Assembly (NCBI GenBank): GCA_009692485.1 | Contig: SHZB01000001.1 | Coordinates: 1 to 48,959 of the forward strand | Direction: 5' to 3' | DNA length: 48,959 nucleotides | From: Myxococcales bacterium | GTDB taxonomy: Bacteria > Myxococcota_A > Polyangia > Polyangiales > Polyangiaceae | Shown: in pieces, positions 34,517-43,231 of the stretch | Layout of the letters: each line of letters starts with the position of its first letter | Position numbering within the stretch: the first letter of the stretch is position 1 | Translations under genes and position numbers: made by a program | Notes under the pieces: generated by a model | Seen by the model: the letters and a program-made list of their open reading frames with translations, nothing else | The model's database searches: none | What the model was told of the DNA's origin: nothing

Positions 34517-35202
34517 CTCCGAGGACGGCGATGGCAACCGACAACATGACCTGGACTAAAGCGGCTTCGAAGACGCCGGTGCCCACCCACACGATCGCGC
34601 GGCCGTCGCGCACGCTGGGTGTTCAGAGCTACGTGCCCGAGCTGCTGAAGGGCACGGCGCTGACGATGAGGCACTTCTTCACGAACGCGAAAGAGCGGCT
34701 CCTCGGACAGAAGCGCGATCCGGTGCTCGACAACTTCGAAGGCGGCATCACGACGATCGAGTATCCCGAAGAGCGCCGTATTTATCCCGAGCGCTTTCGC
34801 GGCTTGCATCGCCTCACCGTGCGCGCGGACGATTCGCCTCGCTGCGTCGCGTGTCTATGCTGCTCGACCGCGTGCCCCGCGCAGTGCATCCACATCGAGC
34901 CCGCCGAATATGCCGACGGAGATGAGCGCCGCGGATATGAGCGCTTTCCCGCCGCGTTCGTCATCGACGAGCTGCGCTGCGTGTTCTGCGGTTTCTGCGT
35001 CGAGGCCTGCCCCTGCGACGCAATCCGCATGGATACGGGCCTTCACCCCGTTCCCTACGACTCACGCGACCAGTTCATTTACGACAAGACGCAGTTGCTC
35101 GCGCTGACGGCACCGGACGGCACGCGGCGCACGGACAACGCCCGCCATGAGCCCGGCGACCCGACGCACCCCGGCCTCTCGCGCGACCACGACGCGCATT
35201 GA
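34513..35202 (+). CDS. nuoI: NADH-quinone oxidoreductase subunit I
   Basis: Ferredoxin-type subunit carrying clusters N6a and N6b. 229 residues; sites CVACLCCSTACP (Cys at about 111, 114, 117, 121) and CVFCGFCVEACP (about 156-167), with HRLTVRADDSPRC before the first. The N-terminal amphipathic region (PELLKGTALTMRHFFTNAKERLLG) and the long charged tail after the second motif are as usual or slightly long. The ATG at 34513 overlaps the nuoH TGA (ATGA). The expected nuoJ-nuoN do not follow. Confidence 0.95.
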   Translation: MTPRTAMATDNMTWTKAASKTPVPTHTIARPSRTLGVQSYVPELLKGTALTMRHFFTNAKERLLGQKRDPVLDNFEGGITTIEYPEERRIYPERFRGLHRLTVRADDSPRCVACLCCSTACPAQCIHIEPAEYADGDERRGYERFPAAFVIDELRCVFCGFCVEACPCDAIRMDTGLHPVPYDSRDQFIYDKTQLLALTAPDGTRRTDNARHEPGDPTHPGLSRDHDAH

Positions 35203-35247
35203 CGCGCACGCCGCGACTGCGCTGAAGACGGAGACGGAGAGCACGCC

Positions 35248-36435
35248 TTGGCCGACGGAACGGAGAAGCGCAGCCTTCCGCTCCTGGGGACGGGCGTCGA
35301 TGCGACCCTCGCGCGGCTCGCGGTCGGCGACTCTGCTGCGATCATCGCCGAGCTGAAGCTTGCCACCGAACAGAGTCCCGACGATGCGACCCACTGGCTG
35401 CGGCTCGGCACGGCCTTCGCGGCCATCGCCCACCCCGCCGAAGCCGCGAGCGCATATGCCCGCGCGATCGCGCTCGACGACGAAGACGTGGAGCTCCGCA
35501 TCTTGTACGCAGACGCGCTGGGGCGGAACGGGCACCACGATCAAGCCGCGTTTCAGCTCGTGCAGGCTCGACGACTCGCGCCCGACGATGCCCGGGTTCA
35601 TCGCCAGCTCGGCGTCGCTTTCTTCGACAAGGGCCTCTTCGACAAGGCGATCCATTCGCTCGCGCTTGCATGCTCGCTCGACGGTGCGGATGCTCGTACG
35701 CACTTCGTGATCGGCCTCGTTCACGATGCGCGACGCGACCCTGCACAGGCGATCGTTGCCTACCGGCGGGCCGTCGCACTCGACGCGGCGATGCTCGATG
35801 CGCGCTGTACGCTCGCCGACGCCTTGGCCGCGGTGGGTGAGCTCCACGAGGCCCTTCGCGAGCTTGAAATCGCACAACGCCTCGAGCGCACCAACACGCG
35901 GATCGCGCGCAATCTCGAGGTGCTTCGGCATGCCCTCGCGGAGCTCTCGCTGCGGCGCTTGCTCGGCAAGTCCGAGAGCATCGTGGGCCGGTCGGCGCTC
36001 GTCGAAAAAGGCAAGCTCGCGCGCCGCGGGTTGATCGATACGGAGCTTGGCTCGTTCATCCGTTTCGAAGGCGCGGCGCTCGAGCTTTGGGCACATTTTG
36101 ACGATGACGCCAGCCACGTTCTCGACCGCGTGGTCTTGGTCTTGTGCGATCCAGAGCATGCGCTGCGAGTGCCCGACGATGTCTTCGGCGTCACCGTTCT
36201 GTCGCGCGACGGAGCGAGCGAGCGCGCCGATCTGGCCACGGGCGCATCCCTCGCATTTTTGCGCGAGGTGCTCGGATGCCCGCTCACGCAGGCGAGCGCG
36301 ATCTACGCGGAGCTCGTGGCTTCAGCCGCACCGATCGAGCGGTCCGGAGCAAGGCTTGGCTTCCAGCCGCTGAGCTTCGAGGGACGAAGCCACGTCGGAC
36401 TCTCAGCGACCGTCCTCGACGAAACGACGCGCTGA
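35248..36435 (+). CDS. TPR repeat protein of unknown function
   Basis: A 395-residue protein. From about residue 30 to 230 run six or more TPRs with good consensus (ATHWLRLGTAFAAIAHPAEAASAYARAIALD; LRILYADALGRNGHHDQAAFQLVQARRLAPD; AFFDKGLFDKAIHSLALACSLD). The last 150 residues (GKLARRGLIDTELGSFIRFEG...FDDDASHVLDRVVLVLCDPEHAL) form an unrecognised domain. The start is TTG 35248, supported by a GGAGACGGAGAG ribosome site 8-10 bases upstream; the N-terminus is otherwise uncertain. It follows nuoI by 45 bases and may be co-transcribed. Whether it assists complex I assembly is not testable from sequence alone. Confidence 0.7.
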   Translation: MADGTEKRSLPLLGTGVDATLARLAVGDSAAIIAELKLATEQSPDDATHWLRLGTAFAAIAHPAEAASAYARAIALDDEDVELRILYADALGRNGHHDQAAFQLVQARRLAPDDARVHRQLGVAFFDKGLFDKAIHSLALACSLDGADARTHFVIGLVHDARRDPAQAIVAYRRAVALDAAMLDARCTLADALAAVGELHEALRELEIAQRLERTNTRIARNLEVLRHALAELSLRRLLGKSESIVGRSALVEKGKLARRGLIDTELGSFIRFEGAALELWAHFDDDASHVLDRVVLVLCDPEHALRVPDDVFGVTVLSRDGASERADLATGASLAFLREVLGCPLTQASAIYAELVASAAPIERSGARLGFQPLSFEGRSHVGLSATVLDETTR

Positions 36436-36529
36436 GCGCCGCATCGTGCCCGATGAGATCGCGGCCCCCGCGGCGCTTCACGGCAAGGCGAACGCGCGAA
36501 CTTCGTCGCTCCCGGACGCGTGGCAACCT

Positions 36530-36594
36530 CGGATTGGCTCTCGCCCGTTCGGATTGGCTCTCGCCGCAGCCCCGGATTGGCTCTCGCCGCAGCG
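36530..36594. repeat. Tandem repeat of about 20-23 bp, three units, at the 3' end of the nrsF-like gene
   Basis: cggattggctctcgcccgtt, then cggattggctctcgccgcagccc, then cggattggctctcgccgcagcg. It fills most of the 161 bases between the convergent TPR gene and nrsF-like gene. Confidence 0.88.
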
Positions 36595-36596
36595 CT

Positions 36597-37397
36597 TCAT
36601 TTTTCCCGTGATTCGACTTTCGATCTCAGCTTCGGATTGAAGCGCATCGCGGCTGCGTACGCCACGACGGCGAGGAGGGGCACGAGCGCAAAATGCCCGA
36701 GGGTGTGGTGTGCGCGGCCGCCAAGTGGGCAATGCAACTCCAGCACGCCTTGTGCGAAAATTCCCGCCGCGGCACCGGCGATCAGCGGCACGGTCCACTC
36801 GGCATGAGCGTGCCGGCGTGTAGCGAGGACGAACAAGAGTCCGGGAAGAGCGAGCGCGGCACCGAGGCCTATGCAGCTCGCGCACTCACTCGCGAACGCC
36901 CCGCCGAACGACGGCTCGGAGCGGCGCACGAGCGCGATCGCAGCCGCGAGCATCACGCCGGCGAAGAGCAAGGAGGCGCTTGTCGAACGGCGTAGTTCAG
37001 GCTGATGGAGCGGGCGGCAACAGCGCACCACGAGGACGAAGCTCATCGTCGCGAGCGCCGCGCTCACTGCGATCGCGAGGAGCCTGTTTCTTGCCAGGTC
37101 CGCGCGCGGTAGGAAAAGAAATACGACGGCTGTGGCGACGCCCATGACGAGGACGGACACGACGAGCTGCGCGCGCACGGACAGCGCACGCAATGCCGCC
37201 ACGGTGCCGGTCTCCGCGAGGATGGCCTGATCGACGCGCTCGCGTAATGCGGCGAGCCGGGCGCTGGTCCGTTCCGCGTCGTGAAGCGGCTCCGCATGCT
37301 CGAGCACGCCCGCGGCCTGGCGCGCAGCTTCGAGCGCACGAGACAGCGGCTCGTCGTGGGGCACGCCTTCCACGTGGGGCTTAGGGTCTCGACTCAC
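36597..37397 (-). CDS. NrsF-family (DUF1109-like) anti-sigma factor
   Basis: An inner-membrane anti-sigma factor candidate of 266 residues. The N-terminal 70 residues are soluble and helical (LSRALEAARQAAGVLEHAEPLHDAERTSARL), followed by six membrane segments: LVVSVLVMGVATAVVFLF, LLAIAVSAALATMSFVLVV, SLLFAGVMLAAAIALV, GLGAALALPGLLFVLA, TVPLIAGAAAGIFAQGVLELHCP and FALVPLLAVVAYAAAM. The pattern SECASCIG and HCPLGGRAHHTLGH resembles the conserved Cys/His features of the NrsF family. It is translationally coupled to the ECF sigma gene (GTG/TGA overlap at 37394-37397), the standard arrangement of sigma and its regulator. The inducing signal is unknown. Confidence 0.75.
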   Translation of the reverse strand: MSRDPKPHVEGVPHDEPLSRALEAARQAAGVLEHAEPLHDAERTSARLAALRERVDQAILAETGTVAALRALSVRAQLVVSVLVMGVATAVVFLFLPRADLARNRLLAIAVSAALATMSFVLVVRCCRPLHQPELRRSTSASLLFAGVMLAAAIALVRRSEPSFGGAFASECASCIGLGAALALPGLLFVLATRRHAHAEWTVPLIAGAAAGIFAQGVLELHCPLGGRAHHTLGHFALVPLLAVVAYAAAMRFNPKLRSKVESREK

Positions 37398-37990
37398 GGC
37401 TGGTTACCTCCGCGCGTCCGGTCGCGCTCGCGAATCGGCAGCTCCGTCACCGCTTCGACTTCGCGCGCTCGCTCGAGGTGTTCGCGCAGGGCCTTGTATC
37501 CCCGGTGCGCTCTCACCTTCACCGCGCTCAGTCCAAGGCCGAGGACTTGTGCGACCTCCGCGAAGCTCAGCTCTTCGAACCAGTGCAGCTCGATCACTTC
37601 GCGCTGGCCGCTTGGGATGCTCGCGACTGCCGCTCGAAGCTGCGCGGCGCGTTCGCTCCTCTCGAGTGGGGCGCGCTCACTCGACGGTGCCGCAGGCTCA
37701 AACTCGAGTGGTGCCTCGGGCCGTCGCTGTCGCCGTCGAAACAGCTCGCGCTGAAGATTGAAGGCAATGGTCATCAGCCAGGGCCGAAACGCGCGACTCG
37801 CATCAAAGTCGTTACGCGCGCGGTGAAGCTGCAAACACGTCTGCTGGACGAGCTCTTCGGCGTCTCCATCGCCCCGCACCCTGCGCTTCATGATGCGCAT
37901 CAGCATCGGCGCGTAGCGATCGAAGAGCTGGCCGAACGCGCGCGAATCGCCGCTCACGTAGGCGGTCATCAGCTCTTCGTCGCGAGTCAC
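37394..37990 (-). CDS. ECF-type RNA polymerase sigma factor
   Basis: An extracytoplasmic-function sigma factor of 198 residues. Region 2 is AFGQLFDRYAPMLMRIMKRRV...AEELVQQTCLQLHRAR with FRPWLMTIAFNLQRELFRRR; region 4 is RAAVASIPSGQREVIELHWFEELSFAEVAQVLGLGLSAVKVRAHRGYKAL. It should direct transcription of its own operon and a small regulon. The track starts at a TTG; GTG 37990 (VTRDEEL) is preferred, ATG 37969 is also possible. The short RR-rich tail (RDRTRGGNQP) is unstructured. The membrane-bound NrsF-like partner is encoded downstream. Confidence 0.9.
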   Translation of the reverse strand: MTRDEELMTAYVSGDSRAFGQLFDRYAPMLMRIMKRRVRGDGDAEELVQQTCLQLHRARNDFDASRAFRPWLMTIAFNLQRELFRRRQRRPEAPLEFEPAAPSSERAPLERSERAAQLRAAVASIPSGQREVIELHWFEELSFAEVAQVLGLGLSAVKVRAHRGYKALREHLERAREVEAVTELPIRERDRTRGGNQP

Positions 37991-38152
37991 GTGTCGCAAG
38001 CCTCGGTCGGAGAGTCCGCCGGGTCAATCGGCAGGGGTCGATCGTATTCAAGCGAGCGACGCGCCGTGCCGTTCATCCCAAGTGGAGGCACGACGCCAAT
38101 TTTCCCATTTCCACAACGGACGTTGCGCGGCGGTACCTCTCCGGTCCGCGTC

Positions 38153-38596
38153 ATGGTGGTCGATGACGATCTTGGGCGACGCTATGCGCTCGCGCAGCTC
38201 CTGCGACTCGAGGGCTACCAGGTCCACAGTGCGTCGGGCCACGAGAGCTGGCTCGCTCTGTTCAAGTCATGCCTGTCGGTGCCCGCGACATGGGTGTCTT
38301 TTGTCGCTGCGATCGATCCCGATGTGCTGCTGATGGCGGTCGATGCGCAGGCTGCGCTGCTGACCATCGGTGCGCTCCGGCATCATCCTCTCACCGACCA
38401 GGTCCCGGTCATCGCGCTCGGTGACCAACACCGGCCGGAGGACCTTGCGACCGCCATGGCGCTCGGCGCCGCCGGGTCGTTGGGCCGCCCGATCGCCCCC
38501 GATGAACTGTGCACGCAAGTGGCGAGAGTCCTCGCCGAGGCACCGCCGCGTCGTCCGAGAACCGGTGACGAGACCCGCGTGCACGACCTGAACTAG
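38153..38596 (+). CDS. Pseudo-receiver (response-regulator-like) protein
   Basis: About 147 residues made of one REC-like fold (VMVVDDDLGRRYALAQLLRLEGYQVHSA; DQVPVIALGDQ; ALGAAGSLGRPIAPDEL). The acidic pair at the start is kept, but the phospho-acceptor position aligned from DPDVLLMAVDA is Ala or Met, not Asp, and the Lys that should precede Pro (KP) is Arg (GRP). It is therefore probably a non-phosphorylated pseudo-receiver working by protein contact. No output domain is present. Start uncertain: ATG 38153, or TTG 38123 or GTG 38066 in the same frame; the codon composition before 38120 does not look coding. Divergent from the ECF sigma gene. Confidence 0.65.
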   Translation: MVVDDDLGRRYALAQLLRLEGYQVHSASGHESWLALFKSCLSVPATWVSFVAAIDPDVLLMAVDAQAALLTIGALRHHPLTDQVPVIALGDQHRPEDLATAMALGAAGSLGRPIAPDELCTQVARVLAEAPPRRPRTGDETRVHDLN

Positions 38597-38686
38597 CAGG
38601 CCTCAGCCGATGCGTTTGCGCTTCAACATCTGAACCAACAGGCCTCAGCCGATGCGATTGCGCTTCAACATCTGAACCAACAGGTC

Positions 38687-38716
<30 letters not shown>
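38597..38716. repeat. 42-bp tandem repeat of the 3' end of the sigma54-activator gene
   Basis: Copies at 38597 and 38639 (caggcctcagccgatgcg... cttcaacatctgaaccaa) match the actual end of the downstream minus-strand gene (38681 onward). On the minus strand each copy reads MLKR-K/N-RIG then TGA, in frame with the functional end MVKRKRIG-stop. Confidence 0.92.
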
Positions 38717-39703
<987 letters not shown>

Positions 39704-39752
39704 CCGAATCTTCTCAACTTTCTTGTCCAGAAGCTGCGTGGTGGGGCAAAGC

Positions 39753-39767
39753 GCACGACAAGCCAGG
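39753..39767 (-). promoter_or_regulatory. Possible sigma54 (-24/-12) promoter of the activator gene
   Basis: On the minus strand, TGGCTTGTCGTGCGC has GG and GC ten bases apart with TGGC and G matching the TGGCACG-N4-TTGC consensus (7 of 11 positions). It lies ~50 bases upstream of the activator ATG. Chance occurrence is possible in GC-rich DNA. Confidence 0.2.
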
Positions 39768-39864
39768 TTAAAGCCCTGCTCACGGTCGTGTCAAACAGTA
39801 CGAATTGGGAACGCTGAACTAGGAGGGGAAACGCTGCCTCGGTGCCGCGAGGCTCCCGAGTTCT

Positions 39865-39954
39865 GTTTCGTACGCGTCAGTTTCGTACGCGTCAGTTTCG
39901 TACGCGTCAGTTTCGTACGCGTCAGTTTCGTACGCGTCAGTTTCGTACGCGTCT
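39865..39954. repeat. 15-bp tandem repeat, six units
   Basis: gtttcgtacgcgtca is repeated five times exactly and once as gtttcgtacgcgtct. Two shorter direct copies of gcgtctcttgaa follow. The core cgtacg is palindromic. Confidence 0.95.
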
Positions 39955-40282
39955 CTTGAAGGCGCGTCTCTTGAACGAATGTGCCGAGCCGACCACGCGG
40001 CGTTTGGCGAGTCCAGGTTCACCATCAAGAGTGATGCCAAAGAGTTGCCGCTGGCCGTCACGTTGATGGCGGACGACAGCGACCGAGCGCTTGGCGCGCC
40101 GATGCCGTGAGCAAACAGCTGAGGATCCACGCGGATCGCGGCTATTTCGTTGGTATGCGCCGACGCGGCCAGGTCGAGGTGTGCGTACACTCAACGACAT
40201 GGTTCCACGGGCGTTTCCGCTCAGACAACATTTTTGCAGCGCCATGCCATTGACGGTGCTCGCGACCGGGCCGACGGCGAGC

Positions 40283-40299
40283 TGACGCTCGGGGCGTCA
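40283..40299. promoter_or_regulatory. Inverted repeat upstream of the FlgJ-like gene
   Basis: TGACGC-TCGGG-GCGTCA, a perfect 6-bp arm palindrome 30 bases before the GTG of the glucosaminidase gene. It could be an operator or a leader hairpin. Nothing else supports either role. Confidence 0.25.
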
Positions 40300-40328
40300 A
40301 TGCCTCGTCACAAGCGCTTCGATCGCTT

Positions 40329-41249
40329 GTGGACAACTCGCTCTTAGAACGCCGGACGTCACCCGTTTCCGCAACGGATCCCCAGCAATTCCCGGCTCAA
40401 ATCGTCGTCTCGCGAAAAAGTTTCTTTGACGGTCCGGTGCTTGCAATTGGCTCCGGCCGCGTGAGCACCGTCGGACCCATCGCGTCTCTTGTAGCGCGTC
40501 CCCAGCTAGCGTCGCACCAAGCTGCGGCCGCGGCAGGTGCGCGTTCCGGCGAGCTGCGCGCTACGGCGAGGGAGGTAGCGCCAACTCGCACACCGCTGGC
40601 GATGGGCGACATTCGCGGCGCGCTCGAGACCGCATATCGCCGACAGTCCGGCCGCGCGATGCCGGAGGGCATGGCGGAGGTGCTCAGTGCTCACGTCGCC
40701 CACGAAACCGCGCGCGGCGAGCGCATGTTCAATTTCAATTTCGGCGGCATCAAGGGCAAGAGCCCGAGCGGAACTACCGCGCGCTATCTCACGACCGAGG
40801 TGCTCGACGGCAAACACAAGAAGCTCGTCGACGGATTTCGCGCCTATCCGAACGCGACCGAAGGGGCCGAGGACTACCTCGCACTTCTCGGCGATCGGTA
40901 CCCGCAGGCATTGGCGCAAGCGCAGCGCGGGGACGTCACTGGATTTGCGGCTGCGCTCAAGCAACAGCGCTATTTCACCGCGGATCTCGCCGATTACACG
41001 CGCGCCCTTCACGCACACGCGAGTGAGGCCGCCGCGACCGGGACGCGTGGCCGCGCGCAAGGAACGAGCTACCTCTTTGGCCATGAGCTGGCCCGCGAAG
41101 GGCTTCGGCTGGACGGCGTACAGGACGCGGCATTGCCGACTTCGCTCGAGGTCGCGCGCGTCATGGGAGTGATGAGCTCCCTCGCCGCTCGCATCGGCGC
41201 GCCAATCGCCGACGACGGACCAACTCCGACAGCGAGGCGAACGGGATGA
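40329..41249 (+). CDS. FlgJ-like glucosaminidase (peptidoglycan hydrolase)
   Basis: A 306-residue protein with an Ala-rich N-terminus (1-90) and a GH73/glucosaminidase domain (about 105-235): GMAEVLSAHVAHETARGERMFNFNFGGIKG with the expected catalytic Glu in HETARG (about 126), then KLVDGFRAYPNATEGAEDYLALLGDRYP and AALKQQRYFTADLADYTRAL. No Sec signal is visible, which fits export through the flagellar rod system, as with FlgJ. It would open the cell wall for rod assembly. The start is GTG 40329 by default; downstream Met starts are possible. Located 122 bases before fliD, same strand. Confidence 0.75.
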   Translation: MDNSLLERRTSPVSATDPQQFPAQIVVSRKSFFDGPVLAIGSGRVSTVGPIASLVARPQLASHQAAAAAGARSGELRATAREVAPTRTPLAMGDIRGALETAYRRQSGRAMPEGMAEVLSAHVAHETARGERMFNFNFGGIKGKSPSGTTARYLTTEVLDGKHKKLVDGFRAYPNATEGAEDYLALLGDRYPQALAQAQRGDVTGFAAALKQQRYFTADLADYTRALHAHASEAAATGTRGRAQGTSYLFGHELAREGLRLDGVQDAALPTSLEVARVMGVMSSLAARIGAPIADDGPTPTARRTG

Positions 41250-41262
41250 TGTGCGCGCGCGC

Positions 41263-41290
41263 TCAAGTTTTTCGCCCCCCGAGCCGTTCA
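41263..41290 (+). promoter_or_regulatory. Possible sigma28 (FliA-type) promoter for fliD
   Basis: TCAAGTTT at 41263-41270, a 12-base spacer, then GCCGTTCA at 41283-41290; consensus TAAAGTTT-N11-GCCGATAA. Seven of eight and six of eight positions agree, with the spacer one base long. Late flagellar genes such as fliD are usually FliA-dependent. No fliA gene is in the window. Confidence 0.35.
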
Positions 41291-41296
41291 GTCGCT

Positions 41297-41317
41297 TCGG
41301 AGGCCTCGCGCCTCCGA
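41297..41317 (+). terminator. Perfect 8-bp stem hairpin between the FlgJ-like gene and fliD
   Basis: tcggaggc-ctcgc-gcctccga forms an 8-bp GC-rich stem with a 5-base loop, 55 bases before the fliD ATG and just downstream of the candidate sigma28 promoter. It could terminate the upstream gene or structure the fliD leader. No T-run follows. Confidence 0.35.
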
Positions 41318-41371
41318 GCTGGCAGGTGGGTGCGCTACGCCGTCCCATCGGAATCAAAGGACTGAACCACC

Positions 41372-42745
41372 ATGGGCATCACGCTTGGCGGCCTCGCCAC
41401 CGGACTCGACACCAACGCGCTCATCGCCGGGCTGCGGCAAGCGGAGTCGGTTCCGCTCGCGCGTAATCAAGCTCAGCAGCGTGATCTCAAGAGCGCGCGC
41501 GACGCGCTCTCGTCGTTCTTGAGCAAACTGGTGGACATCAAGACGAAGGCGAAGGACCTCGACACCGCAGCCGAGTTCTCCGCGTACACGATCACCTCCA
41601 GCGACGACACCTCCGTCGTCGCCTCGTCCGCAGGCACGGCCGCGCCCGGCAGCTTCTCGGTTCAGGTGAACAAGCTCGCCTTCGCGACGCGTACGAAATC
41701 CAAGTCCGTAGCAAGCGCCACCAACGCCCTGACCCAAGCGGGGACGATCGGCATCACCATTGCGGGCACGACGACCGCGGTGGCCGTCACTTCGGAGGAT
41801 TCGCTGGTTGCGATCGCCACCAAGATCAACACCAGCGGCGCGAAGGTCAACGCCTCGATCGTGAACGAAGGCAGCACGAGCCGTCTCTTGATCAGCGGCA
41901 AGGACTCCGGAGTCGCCAATCAGGTCACCTACGCCGAGACCGGCACGGTGGATCTCGATCTCGACCTTGGCGCGAATACTTACCAAAACGCGCAGGACGC
42001 CGAGATCAAGATCGACAATCAATTCACGGTTACGCGCCCCACCAACAAATTCACCGACGTGGTGCAAGGCGTGACGATCACGCCGAAGAAGATAACCGGC
42101 AATCCGCCAGTGACCGAGGCGCCCGTGACGGTGACGGTCGCGGCCGACGCAGCTGCCCAGGAGAAGAAGATCCGCGCGTTCGTCGATGCGTACAACTCCG
42201 CCGTGTCGGGCGGTCACCTCGCCGCTGGCTACGGCTCCATCAAGGCCGCCAACAAGTACCTCTCTGGCGACAGCGCAGTACGCACCTCGCTAGATGCCAT
42301 GGCAAAGCTCGTTTCGAGCAAGCTCCCCGGCTTCACTGGCAAGTACGACATGCTGGCGTCCGTTGGCGTAAGCCTCACCCAGAAGGGAAGCCTCGGCATC
42401 GACTCCGCAAAGCTGAAGGCGGCACTCGACGCCGATCCAGGGAGTGTCGCCAAGGTCTTCGTCGGCGATCCGGACAACAGCGTGAAGGGTGCGATGCACC
42501 TCATGACCGAAGCGATCGACAAACTTGCGACCGGCAAGGAGGCCACGATGAACATCCGGATCGCGGCCTTCGGCGGCAACATCGAAAGGCTCGAGGGCCA
42601 GGAAATCGTGCTGAATCGGTCGCTCGACGCCTTCGAACAGCGGCTGCGAAAAAAGTTCACCGACCTCGAGTCCTCGGTCGCACGCATCAACCAGCAGGGC
42701 GGCGCCCTCTCCGGCCTCGCGAACCTCGGATTCTCTCGTAGGTAG
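41372..42745 (+). CDS. fliD: Flagellar filament cap protein FliD
   Basis: Caps the growing flagellum and directs flagellin addition. 457 residues: N-terminal coiled-coil part with GITLGGLATGLDTNALIAGLRQAE, the FliD D1/D2-type middle (FSVQVNKLAFATRTKSKS; GTTTAVAVTSEDSLVAIATKIN; GSTSRLLISGKDSG), and a C-terminal helical part (AFVDAYNSAVSG; LASVGVSLTQKGSLGIDSAKLKAAL; ERLEGQEIVLNRSLDAFEQRLRKKFTDLE). Both ends expected to form the D0 coiled coil are present. Secreted by the flagellar type III system, without a Sec signal. ATG 41372; fliS follows after 64 bases. Confidence 0.94.
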   Translation: MGITLGGLATGLDTNALIAGLRQAESVPLARNQAQQRDLKSARDALSSFLSKLVDIKTKAKDLDTAAEFSAYTITSSDDTSVVASSAGTAAPGSFSVQVNKLAFATRTKSKSVASATNALTQAGTIGITIAGTTTAVAVTSEDSLVAIATKINTSGAKVNASIVNEGSTSRLLISGKDSGVANQVTYAETGTVDLDLDLGANTYQNAQDAEIKIDNQFTVTRPTNKFTDVVQGVTITPKKITGNPPVTEAPVTVTVAADAAAQEKKIRAFVDAYNSAVSGGHLAAGYGSIKAANKYLSGDSAVRTSLDAMAKLVSSKLPGFTGKYDMLASVGVSLTQKGSLGIDSAKLKAALDADPGSVAKVFVGDPDNSVKGAMHLMTEAIDKLATGKEATMNIRIAAFGGNIERLEGQEIVLNRSLDAFEQRLRKKFTDLESSVARINQQGGALSGLANLGFSRR

Positions 42746-42809
42746 TTCTCATTTATCCTCTTCGGCTCCTCCCTCGAGCATCGGCCATCAACCCTCCCGC
42801 CATACGACC

Positions 42810-43229
42810 ATGATCAATCCAGGCCTCAATCGCTACAAGACCGTTCAAGTGCGTACCAGCTCGCCGAGTGAGCTGTTGACCATGCTCTACGATGGCAGTT
42901 TTCGCTTCTTGAACGAAGCGGTGGCGGCCATGGAAAAGGGAGATCGTGGGCGCGCTGGTGAGCGGCTCGACCGCGCATACGCGATTCTCAGCGAGTTCGC
43001 CGCGACGTTGAAACACGAAGTCTGGCCGGACCTTTGCCAGAACCTGAACGGCGTCTACATGTTCTGCATGGGGCATTTGGTTCAAGCCAACATCGACCAA
43101 GACCCAGAGAAGGTCCGCGAGGTCATTCGCATCCTCGAGCCCTTGCGCGAGGCGTTCAAGGAGGCCGCGCGCCAGGTTCTCTCCGGTGAGGCGAAGCTCG
43201 TTCCGCACGCGAGCGCTACCAAGCGATAG
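42810..43229 (+). CDS. fliS: Flagellar export chaperone FliS
   Basis: Cytoplasmic chaperone that binds the flagellin C-terminus. 139 residues with the FliS signature NRYKTVQVRTSSPSELLTMLYDGSFRFLNEAVAAME at the start, then four-helix-bundle helices (RLDRAYAILSEFAATLKHEVWPDLCQNLNGVYMFCMGHLVQANI). The flagellin gene itself is not in the window. Two bases separate its TAG from the GTG of the next gene. Confidence 0.94.
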   Translation: MINPGLNRYKTVQVRTSSPSELLTMLYDGSFRFLNEAVAAMEKGDRGRAGERLDRAYAILSEFAATLKHEVWPDLCQNLNGVYMFCMGHLVQANIDQDPEKVREVIRILEPLREAFKEAARQVLSGEAKLVPHASATKR

Positions 43230-43231
43230 CC

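Larger units (their letters stand above)
39704..40328. other. Gene-poor 625-bp region with a repeat array and possible relic ORF
   Basis: No convincing gene lies here. Contents: a possible sigma54-type promoter for the activator gene (near 39753), the 15-bp repeat array, a strong AGGAGGGG at 39821-39828 followed by GTG 39842 that opens only a repeat-encoded frame, and a 43-codon plus-strand frame from ATG 39979 (MCRADHAAFGESRFTIKSDA... to TGA 40110) with coding-like third-position GC. The last may be a relic C-terminus or a small gene; it has no ribosome site. An inverted repeat lies at 40283-40299. The two long ORFs listed by the track here are not protein-like. Confidence 0.55.

Noticed and set aside
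32684-34537. Minus-strand ORF of 617 aa opposite nuoH
   Set aside because: Antisense to nuoH; the product is almost all charged residues and has no recognisable fold.
39865-39954. CRISPR-like array
   Set aside because: Units abut each other without spacers and no cas genes are present; it is a simple tandem repeat.
39819-40190. Minus-strand ORF of 123 aa with DAYET repeats
   Set aside because: Repeat-encoded and without a ribosome site; the plus strand of the same array also gives an ORF, so neither is specific.
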